Shown here: in pieces, positions 1 to 12,220 of the stretch
Numbering within the stretch: position 1 is the first letter of the stretch
Layout: every line of letters begins with the position of its first letter
Source of the DNA: Musa acuminata AAA Group
Lineage: Eukaryota; Streptophyta; Magnoliopsida; Zingiberales; Musaceae
Length of the DNA: 64,000 nt
Direction: 5' to 3'
Assembly: GCF_036884655.1 (NCBI RefSeq)
Contig: NC_088340.1
Location: 32,418,501 to 32,482,500, forward strand
Made by a program: the position numbers and the translations under genes
The notes under the pieces: generated by a model
What the model was told of the DNA's origin: nothing
What the model saw: the letters and a program-made list of their open reading frames with translations, nothing else
The model's database searches: none

Positions 1-1275
1 AGGTATGTATGGTCAATTGTTGTTTAAAATTGAACATCAAACTTAAAGCTAGTTCTATCAAAAGTTTGTTTGCATTCAAACTACTCTTATGCTGCAGGAG
101 GATGATGAATCCCTTTTACCTGCTAGTATTCCTCTTTCTAGTGAGAACATAAATGATGATGGAATTTATCTCCTGGAAAACGGTGAAGATGGCCTGATTT
201 ATATTGGGAACATGGCCAACCCAGAGACTCTTCAACAGATTTTTGGAGTTTCTTCTGTGGATGGGCTTCCAGCTCAGGTAACATTTGTTTCTTTCAGCTT
301 CGTTGCATTGACAACTGATCTATATATCATGGTCCTTTCTATTTACTCACCAAGCTGAAAACATTAAAATATCCATGATCTTGATGAAACTTTGATGGCT
401 AACTAAGATGATTTACCCCGCTCATCTACAGTAATGTATCTGATGATCTAACTCTTCTGCGTCTGTGTCCATTTGTCTGTCTATTTGTTTGATTTTGTGA
501 TTGCATGTTTATGGATAAGCTTGTAGGTGATGCTCATTTCTGTGTATGCATGTGTCTTTGTCTATTCTGATTTGTGTTTTTTCTTGTTCACGTCTGTCTC
601 TTTGAGAATACATGATTACATCATGTTATAACAATCCTCATTTCAAATACTGTACTAACATGATGGGTGTTTATTTAGATTTTATACATCAAAGATATTA
701 CAATTTCATTAAGCTGTAGCTTTAAGTAGTACATGCATTGGATATTTGTCCGATTTTTAACTATCCATGTGCTTAACTGCCAAAGACATGGTGCTTTGCC
801 ACTGTTAATCGGTTAGCATGTTTTGTTACTTACTGTTCTTGGTCAATGCAGCTTGTATTGGAGCAATTTGATAATGATCTGTCAAAGAAATTAAATGACA
901 TTGTTAATGAGATACGAAAGCAGAGATGTTCATATCTACGGTAAGCAGATGCTTTGCTTTTGTCATTGTTTCTTAACAGATCCATTTTTGTAAAACATGC
1001 TTAAATTTTAATTTTTCTGCAGTTTGAGGCTATGCAGAAAGGGCGATCCCTCAGGTCAGTTATAAGTTGAAACCATATGAAGCATGATATTGTTTTGTTG
1101 TTTAATATTTTGTTTGGAATTTTTTATACACAAGTGGTTGATTTAATTTGTGAAACTCAATGATACAGGCATGCATTTTATGTCATATATGGTCGAAGAT
1201 AAAACTCCTGGAGGCCTCTCCTATGTTGAGTTCCTTGTACATGTCCACCGGCAAATCCAAACAAAAATGGCTTGA
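1..1275 (+). CDS. SEC24-like COPII coat protein, 3' end (partial)
   Basis: C-terminal 135 residues of a Sec24-type protein, the cargo-binding subunit of the COPII coat at ER exit sites. Visible exons: 98-277, 852-940, 1023-1054 and 1169-1275, with stop TGA at 1273-1275. All junctions are GT-AG and keep frame (phases 0, 2, 1). Bases 1-2 (AG before gtatgt) may be the end of the preceding exon. Recognisable family motifs are IPLSSENINDDGIYLLENGE, the gelsolin-like stretch GLIYIGN, RLCRKGDPSGMHF and the conserved tail VEDKTPGGLSYVEFLVHVHR ending QIQTKMA. The tail is closest to the plant Sec24C/CEF-like type, from memory of the family. The gene enters from the left edge, so the start, zinc finger and trunk domains are outside the window. 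A 3' UTR probably runs some hundred bases past the stop. Assignment to Sec24 is secure; the paralogue is not. Confidence 0.93.
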
Positions 1276-3442
1276 TCAAGAAATATTTGTGCACAAAATT
1301 TTGGTTGACATTGGCATTTTGATTTTATGGAATTGAAGTTAAAATCAGAAATGGGCAACCAACAAGAGCACTGGATGCTTCTTTGTACTTGCTGAGTGCA
1401 ATTTCTGCTGACTAGCTCGGCATATGAGTGAAAACAGGTGCCAGTTTCCAATGCTTGCAATTCTCAAACTGATACTTGGAAGTAGACAAAATTGATAGTA
1501 AAGGTGCAATATCTGCCTGTTGCTTTTCTAGATATTTCTTTTGATTCCTTGTAGACTCAGAGGGTGTATGATATCATCTTGGTCGATTATATTGTTATAA
1601 TTTGTTTGGGTTTACAATTAATTGGGAGGTTTTCATTTGTATCTTCAATTATCTTTAGAAAGGTCTAAGGTCAAATATCTTTGTGAGCTATTCAAGCAGG
1701 GTTGTTGATGAGTGTCATTTGGATTGTACCTAATCAAATGTTTGCTTTTACTGATAAGTAGTAGCCTTGTTTATGTGAGGCAGCTTCCACGCTTATCGTG
1801 GCTATGGTGGCGGTAGAAACTAATGACTGGTAGTGAATATGAGCTATTCTTTATATTTTCAAACAGACAGACTAAGATGACAAAACTTGTGCATTTGGGC
1901 TTTTTTTCTTCTGTGGTTTGCTGCATGTTAGAAGTCTTCATAGCAACTAAACATTGATATATATGGTGCATTACATAGTGTATTAATAGACTGACTCATC
2001 ATTAGCTAATTAGGGTCAGCTGAGTTTTTAATATTTCACCATTGCTTTTGTGGAGGTCTTCTGTGTCAGTCTTTGTAAACCTGTTTTCTTTATGTATTAA
2101 TTGCATGCTAAACCTGCCACCATATCCACTGCAAGAATACTTCCCTCCGTGAACCCATCGACTCAGGATATTGTTTTATTAGTGCCTTGTATCCTCTTTC
2201 CATTCTCCCTATATTGCTATACTATTTGTGCATTTCTATCAGGCGAGTGATTTAACCAATCGCAAATGACATCCAAGTGATTCTTTTGAATTTGCAAGCT
2301 GCTCCCCTGGATTGAAATATTTTCAGATTTTAGCTGATAAGAAGAGAAAATTGTCTAGTCTAAGTGTATTATAAGTGCATCATTGATTGTTAGGTTCATC
2401 AGATCATTGAAATTACTCTACAAGAGCCTTAAATTCCCATAGTGTTTTCTTTTATTGGGTGGAGATTAAAAACCTCAGTTACTTTCTAAGGATGATATTT
2501 ATTGGTTAACAAAGTTACATGATTAGTATTTTCAGGATGAGGATCCAAAGATTAAGTATTAATGATTAGGAGTCACACTGTGTTCCTTACTAAATATTGA
2601 CTCTATTAAATAAATATAATTTGATTCTATTTTATGCTTGAATGATCAACAGAAGCTACTTATCTATTAAGTTAATTAAGAAAAAGATAGAGAAAATGAA
2701 AAAAGATTTACATATGCTTTTTATGGATGAAAGCATATGATATGATGGATTGTAGAAAGTAATATGTACATACTAATTATATTGATGTTATAAAGAATAT
2801 CAACAGTATAGTTATTAACTATATTAAAATTTCATAAAGCGTGTCTAATAGGTTCTGTGTGATATATCTTTTAACTTAAAAATAATAATTTATAAGAGTT
2901 ATTAGGTCAGTGATATTTTATCCAAGTGTCAAACAATTAAAAAGAATATCGAGTTGAATATATGGATTTACTAAAAAATAAATATTTTTCCCCTCAATAA
3001 TTAATTAGGTATAAGTTGGATGGATAGCTGGATAAAATTGAAAGAATTATTAAATAGCATTCAGTATCTGGATTTACCATGAAGTGGCAAGCACAAGGGA
3101 ATGCTGGTTACTATAACAAGTGGCATCAGTCTTTATACTCACTACTCTTTGCTCACAAGTATAAAGAAGGCAAAAAAATTGCAGCTTTATTACTCTTTAA
3201 CTTGGGACCATGGAACAAAAGCTCTAAAACACTCTCTTACATGAAACTGTGGCCCGGTATAATAAGTTCCCTTGTTGGATTAGATGTGGGCGCCAGCAAC
3301 AGGCATTAATGCTGTGTAGAAATTGTGGTTTTTTATTTCCTCAATTCTCATGAAATGAAAAGAGAAAAAGAACAAAAAATTCTGGTAGTAAAATTTGATG
3401 GAGTGTTGACATGATCATGATGGTCTGCAAACTTGATGATTG
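1276..3442. other. Intergenic, convergent gene ends
   Basis: AT-rich DNA between the stop of the Sec24-like gene (+) and the stop of the CLC gene (-), so both 3' UTRs must lie here. Only short reading frames without recognisable similarity occur. I see no further gene, RNA gene or repeat. Confidence 0.6.
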
Positions 3443-6400
3443 CTACTTCCTCCCAACACAGGACTCTGCACTTTTTCCCACTTCACCTTTCTTGCTTCTT
3501 CCCTCTTCACCTCTCTCGTTTGCTAGATGGGGGAAAGCACCCAAAATGTTATGGGCCCTCAGATCTTGCCTTGTCAGAATTCCTACCACAGGAGATATCT
3601 GCACAACAACATAAATTATCAACTTAGCAGCATACCAAATCATGATTTCTAGTTTCAGGACATATTTATTAGTGTCATAATAAGGATCATCAATATTGAA
3701 TTATGCATCATTCTGTATATTTCTTTATCGACTAAGCTAATCGACATCTTAGTTTATTAGATATTTAGCTATGTGATACTCCAATTCTTTTCCAAACATG
3801 TCAGACACAATGTAAGAAGGTGAGAATTCATTGATTTTATTGTGTTGTTGTTGTAGAAGCAAATGAAGGCTGTGTTTGCTAATGCAGACTCTTCAAGTAA
3901 ATGTGGAGGAAGAAGAGAGAGTGAGCTCACCCCTGCGCCCTGGTACTTGGGGATCACCAGCAAATGGCGGAGGCCGACCTGTCGAAAGAGCACCACGGCC
4001 TTCGCCACCGACATGCTCTCCACCACCGTGTACGGCGTCGTGTTGGTGAAGGGGTGGAGGTCGACGTACATGTCCATCTCCTCCTCCGTCAGCTTCACCT
4101 GCTCCACCTTCTGCCCCTTCTCTGCTAGATCTACCGACGTGAATGCCGCCCGCACTTCCCACTCCGCCGTCCTCCTCCTCTCCTTCAGGAACCACTTCTT
4201 GCTCAGCACCGCTACGAGGTGCGCCCGCAGGACTAGGCCGTGCAGCTCCGTTGTGCCGGTTGGGGACGATGGCGCTCCCTGGTCGACGACCGGGAAGCCG
4301 TTGTGACTGGTGTGCTTCAGCACGTCGACGACTCGGGCGACCCTCTCGATGCCCCGGAGGCTGACGATGCGGGGTTTGGCGGCTGCAAGCTCCCCCACCG
4401 TCAGATTCCTCATCCATGGCTCAGGGCTGGCTTCCAAGAACGGCAGCCCCTTCAGCTCGAGTATGATTTCGTAAATGCTGGGGTTGAAGGAGTCGCCCAC
4501 GGTCTTGGCGATGAGCAGCACGAACATGGTGATGGGCAGCAGGAGGAGGTTGTTGGTGAGCTCGAGGAAGATGACGCAGAGGGAGACGGTCATTCTCATG
4601 GAGCCGGACATGAGCGCCGCGGCGCCGAGCACGGCGTAGAGGCCCTGGTCGATGTGGATGAAGGACCTGAGCGCGAGCGCCAGCAGGCGGCCGTACGCGG
4701 AGCCCATCAGGATGATGGGGAGGAACAGCCCCGAGGGGACGGCGATGCCGAAGGTGACGAGGCCCAGCACGCAGTAGAGCGCGAAGAAGATAAGGAGGGA
4801 GATGCTGCGGAACTCGTTGGGCGTGGAGGTGGAGAAGATGTTGCGCACCGCGTCGTCGTTGGTGGCATAGAGGAGGCTGGCGAGGTCGTTGTAGTAGCCA
4901 TTGGGGCAATTGAACTGCTTGAAGTTGCCGCTTCCCTCGGGAGTGGGGCAGATGGTCTCCGACGAGGGGTCGCAGGGCGTGCATGGTGCCAAGAACGGGA
5001 GGCAGTAAAGGCAGACCGAGGTGAAGAGCGAGACAGCAAGACTGAGCAGCAGCTTCGCCATTCTTCCTCTCCTGCGGCATCACAATAACAACAAACATCA
5101 TCGAATCTGATCTCCCATGGAGGAAGGAATCCGTGACAGAAGCTAACTCGTTGATGAGGCTGTAGACCCTGAGAACTTTGTGCAGGACGTAGTTGTAGAG
5201 GCTGCCCAGCAAGCCGCCCAACACGCCGACGAGCGCCACCGGGAGGAGGTCGTTCACATGGTACGTGACGGTGACGTCACTGACGTCGAAGAGGATGAGC
5301 CCGCCGCGGCCGAACAGGCCGCACCTCCCGGAGTTGCAGTACTCGATGAATCCCCTGAGCACGACCACCACGACCGCGGTGCTGAAGAAGGTCCGCCACA
5401 GCAGCGCGCTCCGCCACCACGTCGCCACCTCCTCGAGCGCGAACAGGACGCCGCCCACCGGCGAGCGGAACGCAGCGCAGACCCCGGAGGAGGCTCCGCA
5501 GGTGATGAGGTCGCGCCGGTCCCGGTCGTTCTTGAAGTAGCGTAGCCACTTCCACCGGAGGCGGTAGTTCTCCGACCCGCCTTGGCCGAGCAAGGACGCA
5601 AAGCAGGCCCCGATGTGCACCAGCGGCCCTTCTTTTCCCAGGTCGAGGCCGGCGGACACCGATCCGATGCTTCCAATGATCTGCAGAGGTGAAAGCGAAG
5701 GATCCAATCTCACTGCGGATCGTCTTCAGATCCAAGCTTCAGAGTATCTGCAGTCTATCTCACCTTGACCACCAATGTCGACACCCCAAACATGTTCGGC
5801 GTATCGACTCCGTTGAGGTAAGCCTTGATCTCCGGAATTCCAGGGCCGGCCGCAGTGGGAGCGAAGACGACACACAGAGATGCCGCCACCGTGGTGAGAG
5901 CAAGGTTTACACCCGCCAAGTAAACGAAGCCAGTTATGTACCTGCAAACACCGGCAACAAGAATTCCTCTCGGTCTCAGAACGGAGGAGTTCTCGCTCGC
6001 CGCAACACGGAAAGGCGGGGGAGGAGAAGCAACTCAACTTTGGTCCTTCACGAAGCGGGCGAGGTAAAGCATTTTGATGCCGGCTATGTTCTCGATGGCG
6101 AGGTTGATGAGGGAAGCCGTGACGCCGGTGAGGAGGCCGACGAGGAACGCCAGCGTCCACTTGAGGAATATGTACTGCAGCACCTCGGTGCTGGATCTGC
6201 TTCTCCAGTCGTGTTTGAACAGGTCGTTCTCGTTAATCCTGCACTCGCGGAGACGTCAGCAGATGCAGAGAAGAAGGAAACCAGGCTTCCACCGCAGGGC
6301 AGGGGGGAAGTTCTTACTCGTAGTCCAAGCTCTCGATGTGCGAAACCTTGGCACCGACCATGGCGTAATGGCTGGAGGTGAGGGTGGGGCTTCGCTTGAG

Positions 6401-6505
6401 CAGTGGCTGCTGCAGCGAGTTGCTTTCAGGATCAAGCTCTCCTTCTCCTCCATCAACCACCACTGCTGCAGCAGCAGGTGGGGATGAACTCGAGCTGTCC
6501 TCCAT
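3443..6505 (-). CDS. CLC-a/b-type anion/H+ exchanger (nitrate type)
   Basis: Plant CLC protein, predicted to exchange nitrate or chloride for protons across the vacuolar membrane. Exons on the minus strand: 6505-6318, 6238-6038, 5941-5764, 5680-5148, 5071-3931 and 3598-3443, joining to 798 residues (AtCLCa has about 775). N-terminal motif VGAKVSHIESLDYE spans exons 1 and 2. The selectivity motif is GPGIPEIKAYLNG near residues 162-172. The proline (P163) is typical of nitrate-preferring CLC-a/b; most plant CLCs have serine. The gating glutamate lies in GKEGPLVH (E206) and the proton glutamate in LEEVATWW (about E273), so an exchanger is predicted. Two CBS domains make up the C-terminus, which ends after VVGILTRQDL. 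The first exons are very GC-rich, which produces long antisense open frames. Oddity: the donor of intron 2 reads AG/TTGAGT (6037-6032) instead of GTGAGT, so splicing there may fail. All other introns are GT-AG. Confidence 0.93.
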
Positions 6506-6594
6506 GGATGCTGAGCTCGCCTCGCCTACAATGGAGCAGGTTCAACTGACAGGGGGAAAGGAGGAAGATGAGAACTGACACCGAAAGCACACTG

Positions 6595-6607
6595 TACATT
6601 TAAAGGG
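6595..6607 (-). promoter_or_regulatory. Possible TATA-like element of the CLC gene
   Basis: On the minus strand a TTTAAAT motif follows a C run about 95 bases upstream of the CLC start codon. Its distance would suit a core promoter with a leader of about 60-70 bases. This is a weak call from motif and position only. Confidence 0.25.
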
Positions 6608-7038
6608 GTCACAGGCATCAGGACGAAGGTTTGTTTAATGCCCATATCTTCTTCCATGGCATCGAAGGAGGACATCTGTGGCCCCTTTGACATCCCTTTC
6701 GGAGGTAAAAGAAAAGAAATTGGGAAGCTAAAATAATGAAACAAGGACGGAGCACGGAATCCATGTGGATTAGATTAGAGCAAATAATGTCACCTTGCAA
6801 ATCTACAACTCCCTCGCCATGGACAGCTTAAGACAAGGTCTTCCCTTGGGACGACGGGGAGGGAGGCGGATGGAGCGGTGGGCATATCCATATCCTGGTG
6901 GATGCCATCGGTGGACTAAAATATCCATGCCACCCTCGAATCATCATCAGACGTCACCGAAATCTAATCCTTCTCATTTCCTCTTCCACCCTTCGAGTCT
7001 CACTGATACATTTCCATTGATGCCTGCAACCCAAACAT

Positions 7039-7062
7039 GAGAGAGAGAGAGAGAGAGAGAGA
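7039..7062. repeat. (GA)n microsatellite
   Basis: Twelve GA units in the upstream region of the CLC gene. Confidence 0.95.
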
Positions 7063-9000
7063 AGGGAAAGAGGAGGAGGCGGCTTCGGACTTGGGTGTAG
7101 GGAAAGGACAGGCAGTGTGGTCTCTTCCTTGCTAGCAAGGCACAATGAAAGCAAAGGGACAATTGGACTTTTTGGATGTCTCCTTGTGTTGCAAGAATAT
7201 GGCATTAAGCATGGAGTCGAGTATTATAACTGGTCTTTGACATTGTCCAGAACTTGGTGGAGTGCCATTATCAATCAAGGGTATATATATATAATCGATT
7301 AATCAAGTCAAATTTGATTGTGTAACAAGACCTTTGGAACTCAAGAAATCAGGAAATAATCAATCGGTTTGTGGAATTCCCCCATGATTGATGCTTCTTG
7401 TGATCGATAAATTTATCTATAAGAATTGAGTGATAGTCATCATAATTATTTTTAATAATATTCATATTATCTTAAATAATTTGATCTCATTTTATTTTTA
7501 ATCGAAGTTACGTATAATTGTTCATGAATAAAAACGGATAACCTATCAAGATCATTTAATTAATAGCAAGAGTCGTATTATGATTATATAAGGACTCGAA
7601 CATGTACAATTATTAATCATCACATTACATGCATAATCCTTTATTTATCAGTCCTATTTTAAATTAATTCCTAAACTTTATATTTCTCGATGAGTTTCTA
7701 AAATTTGATTAGGGTTATCCTCAAGTCAGCTTTTTTTTTTTTTTTGGAGGAATACAATCACATAGATGTGTGAATGAGAATGACTATTGTTCCCATCGTA
7801 TTCTTGTGGCATTCGAGGGAAGAAACGATGCTCATCTCTATCTTTCCCTTTCACTTTAGTAAAGAGAGAGAGAGAGACAGAGATATATATGGAGAAGAAG
7901 AAAAAAAAAAAAACAAGGAATCTAACAATAAAAGCTTTCGAGGGGTTTATGAAAGGAAGAAAAAGAATAAGGAAGAAGCCTAAGCAAAAAGACATGATTA
8001 TTATATGAGATTATATATAATTTGACACCGAAAACTTGTTAAGTAGTGAATTTAATCAATCTGACTCTTTCAATTCTTAATTTTCTAAAGCCGTCATGAA
8101 ATAGGACTTGATTGAAAAGATTCATCAAACCAATATGAAGTTTTAGAGATGCTTTGAATAGGCCATTCCATTTCTTCCCACAGTTGCATCACGTTTTGTG
8201 TTACACTCTGAGACAACAACTCTTCCTGATTTGAAATTGGGGAGCTGATCCTCCATTTAGCATATACCACAGAATAACCTAACATTGATGGTCAATGATT
8301 TGTCATTATCAAATCATACAGGGCTCAAACATGAAATTGATCTTAACAGCAACAAAAGAAGGAAATTCCTCTCTTCAAACTCTCTTTTCAGTTCCTTTCG
8401 AGATGTGATTTTCCAACTCTGAATGCATAAAGACACCATAAAATAGAGAGAGATCAATTATTTCTGCTTCTCAAATCTTATAAGACAACTCAATGCACGA
8501 AATCTTTGCAAGTAAAGATAGATAAACTACTACTTTTGCTTCTCAGATCTTACTAGATAGATCGTAAATGAATAATTCCAATGTTTTATCTCACGTTTAT
8601 GAGAAAAACCTAAATTTCTCATCGAATAGAACAAATACGTGAATTAGATATGCGATTTGCATGTGAAAGTCAACGTGGCAAGCGGAGGATGAATTGGACG
8701 CTAATGTCGTGCATGTGGAGGAGGAGCGGCTTTTACAGTTGGTGCAGGTGGAGACGGCACCGGTGGGACCCAATTCAAGCTGAACTGTTCGTCTACTCTA
8801 AAGCAAGCCTTATCCAAATCTTCCCACCCCAAGCAAACTACTCGACACCGGTCCTGGACATTCATCGTCTGGGATCCAGATCTAGTTTACGGTCGACCAA
8901 TCCGAACAAGGCAAGTGTTCGGATCACAGCAGCCATCCATGAAACAGAGGGCGGAGCTAAAAATGGCTCTTCGGCGTCCCAAAGGCCAACACACCGTCTG

Positions 9001-9021
9001 CCTCTCTCTCTCTCTCTCTCT
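9001..9021. repeat. (CT)n microsatellite
   Basis: About ten CT units within the short open frame at 8650-9147, which argues against that frame being a gene. Confidence 0.9.
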
Positions 9022-9482
9022 CATTGGGTTCAGAAGAATAGAGAAGGTGGAATCATTGTCCAACACCAGCTGATGATGCCCTCGACGAGCGAGCTTGACA
9101 CATCTTCTTCAATCAAATCCAGAGAAAGTGGGGGCAGAGTCCCGTGAACGGCTCCGCGAACAGGTGTTGTCATGTAGGTGAAACCTTTGCTTCTTCTCTC
9201 TCTCTTTCGCGGGACAGGTCAAATGGTTTTGTCTCTCCTCGTCCTCATTGGTCCCTGCAATCGTACTCTGAATACCACACGCATCTGTTCTTTGTTGCTG
9301 CTCACATAAATGAAGATCTGATTGTCCGTAATTCCATTTTGCGAGTGACTGTATTCATCGGTTTGATTGCCATCGTACTGAGAAATCTATGGCACATCAA
9401 GTTTGGTAACTCCTCCTGTCATTTGGTGTTGGGAATTGGAATACTGCCTGACAAATATTTTGAATGGGGATCAAAAATTATT

Positions 9483-9485
<3 letters not shown>

Positions 9486-9517
<32 letters not shown>
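9486..9517. repeat. (AT)n microsatellite
   Basis: About 16 AT units. The tyrosine/isoleucine tract in the frame over it is a by-product. Confidence 0.95.
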
Positions 9518-9520
<3 letters not shown>

Positions 9521-9892
9521 CTCCTCATCTCATCAGTCTTCTGATGGGACGACTGATCTATTAATTTAATCGGTTTAAATTATGTGATCCAGCATGCTTG
9601 ATGAAGTCGGATGGTTGACTCATCTATTCATTCCTATATTGATTTCGGATCATGTTTCGATTTCTATTACCAAATTAAGTGAGGGTAACATTTTGTTGCA
9701 CCATCTCCTTCTACTCGAATCTCTCACCCACATACCAATAACCATTATTTGATCCCATAAATGATTGAATATTAACTTGATCAATCTAAATTACATGACT
9801 CAAAAATACTTAAATCTAATATAGCCATAATTTATGAACATCTTTTTTCAATGTAATCTACAAACTATTAGAGCTTTGCCTTTTCCATCTAT

Positions 9893-9894
<2 letters not shown>

Positions 9895-9953
<59 letters not shown>

Positions 9954-9955
9954 AG
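9895..9955. repeat. (GA)n microsatellite
   Basis: About 27 uninterrupted GA units with one interruption near the right end. Confidence 0.95.
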
Positions 9956-12220
9956 ACTAATTGTATGATGATTAATAAAACTTATCAGAACAAGCAGTAG
10001 ACATTTAGTCAAAGAACATGCCCAGCTCATGCTCTTCATAAAGGCTATCATGTGCTCCACACACAGCTTTATGGATTAATATTGCATCCATGATTAAGTT
10101 GGTCTTAATTACTCCTAATTGGAAGCAGACACTAATCTTCCTCCTATTGCAATTGCATGGCAGACACCAAAACCAGTCTTCAAACCCTGCATGACTTTTC
10201 TTCTGATCCTACTACTACCCATATCCAGCCAGACTTCATAGACATCAGAAACTGACAAATCCCCAAGACAAGGCATCAAAAGGTTGAAGTGATTTAAGGT
10301 GGCTTGCAATTGAACACACCTTTTTATTACTTTTTTTCTACCCCCTTTATCACATTCATCACTTCTTTAAAAGAAAAATCAATCAATCTCACTTCTCCCT
10401 GAGATCTTTGGGGATGGATTTTTCTACGAGTCAAAAGGGAAAAAATATTTGACTTGACTGTTGCAAAAGTGACTATCATTTCTTTTTTTTAATGATGAAT
10501 TAGCGATGATACTTTGAATCAGTATAGTTTGATCCTAAAGGCTCCATCAGCCTAGTTGTTAGAACAATTAAAATCCATCCCAAGTTGAGATGTAAAGATC
10601 CCATAGCAACACAATCTTCAATGTTACATCCATTAGGTGCTAATTGTAAGTCGATTTAAAGACCAAAATATGTTTCTAAAATATCGTAGTAAAAATATAA
10701 AGAAACTAATGCAAAAATTACTAATACGGAAATTATATATCTCCTGTCATTGTTGTTGAGAATTTCAACAATAATTTCTTTTAGTATTTTAGCACTTTTT
10801 GGCCCACAATTCTTACTTTAGATTGTGTAGAGAACTCTTAGAAAATTTGAGATAGAGCCCAAGGATCAAAAACTCATTTATATAGTTGTAACATTGGGAA
10901 TGTTTTTCTTCACTACCATAATTCTTAATTTAAATTCGAAACATTTGGACCACAGTGAATAAAGAAATTTAATAAGAATGAACGAAGAAATTTAATGATA
11001 ATGAATAAGGAATTTAATGAAAACGGTGGTTACATTAAGTGCACCGTATAAGAAAGTATAAATTTCATGACATCTGTCATTTATCCTCGAAATTTATTTT
11101 GATTCATGTTTGTCTACTGAAATTTTTCTGGGATTCACTCGAGTGAAAAATATAACATGTCAAGGTGATTGATTACCTTCAAAAAAACAATTAGTAGGAA
11201 CTGATAAGAGCTCTCCGATACACATCACAAAGTTTGGCACCAACAACTTTCTGATTTCATGTTGTTCTTCCTGAGGTAGTCATGGCTCACATGAGATGAA
11301 AATAATTTTCTCAGGTGCAGTTCCAAGTGAAGAGAAGTTTGATTGCAAATCAGAGACCATAAGGTGATTGGAATCGTTTGGAGTAAATTAGAACTGTTCG
11401 ATTAGTGTGGGAGAAGGCTTTGTGAAGAGGTAGTCAAGCAAAATATATCATAAAGTGGAAGAAGATTTATGAGTTAGTGCATAATCTTATGCGTGTATTA
11501 TCATTAATTTAGACTTAGCATTTGGATCACATTGGACCAAATCCAGCCGACTCATAACATGATATCGGGTTTTTGCAAATCTTCACAGTGTAGAAAACAA
11601 GAACACTGTGATAAAGATGATGGATGGTCTGAGATCACAAAGCTTGTTTGCGGAGGAAAACTAGAAAGGTCAGTTCGGCAGCTGAAGCAACAGCACCAAA
11701 CCAAAAGAATCCATAATAATGCAAAAATCCCCATTAGTCATTTTCCTTTTGTTTCCACATATTCTGTAATTTGGAAAAAGATTGTGCTTGATTTAATAAG
11801 AAATGAATGTCACTTGCATAGATCTCATCCCAACTCTGAGAATAATTAAGTTTGCATAGATCTCTAATTTTCTTCATTTCTTCGCATATCAATCAATAAC
11901 TAGAATTGAAGCATGCTGACCACTGAGTACCACATTTTAGCAAAAAGAGATTTGTGTTACAACCAAATTCCAGATGAAGTCAATATTGGTCAATTACTTC
12001 ATAACACAAAAATCAAAGTTTTGAGTGCAACCATGAACAACTTTATGTAATAGATAAGAGGCAAATGCTACTAAAAATCCACCACAACTTGCAGGAATAT
12101 GCAGTCAACAATTCCAGAGTTCATAGACCTAATTGACATAATAGGAGAACAGGTCTCATATGCAATGTGAAGAACATATGAACAATAACAACCATTCACA
12201 GAACCCTAAGCATGTGACCA

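Larger units (their letters stand above)
6608..12220. other. Intergenic region upstream of CLC and downstream of the F-box/kelch gene
   Basis: About 5.6 kb without a recognisable coding gene. It should hold the CLC promoter (left part) and the F-box/kelch 3' UTR (near 12.0-12.2 kb). It contains several microsatellites listed separately. Open frames at 8650-9147, 9144-9569 and 11532-11849 have no family I recognise and no codon bias that would support them. Confidence 0.55.

Noticed and set aside
3769..3930. C-terminal extension of the CLC frame past GAG/V
   Set aside because: Intron read-through: a GT donor at 3930 and the acceptor at 3599 restore the conserved C-terminus in exon 6.
4240..5088. 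282-codon open frame on the + strand over the CLC gene
   Set aside because: Antisense shadow of the GC-rich CLC exon 5; no family resemblance and E/D/G-rich composition that mirrors the sense codons.
4421..5713. 430-codon minus-strand frame overlapping CLC exon 4 and beyond
   Set aside because: Only its part in exon 4 is CLC; after 5148 it runs through an intron into a wrong frame of exon 5.
8650..9147. 165-codon + strand frame
   Set aside because: Contains a CT microsatellite translated as LSLSLS; no recognisable family or splice context.
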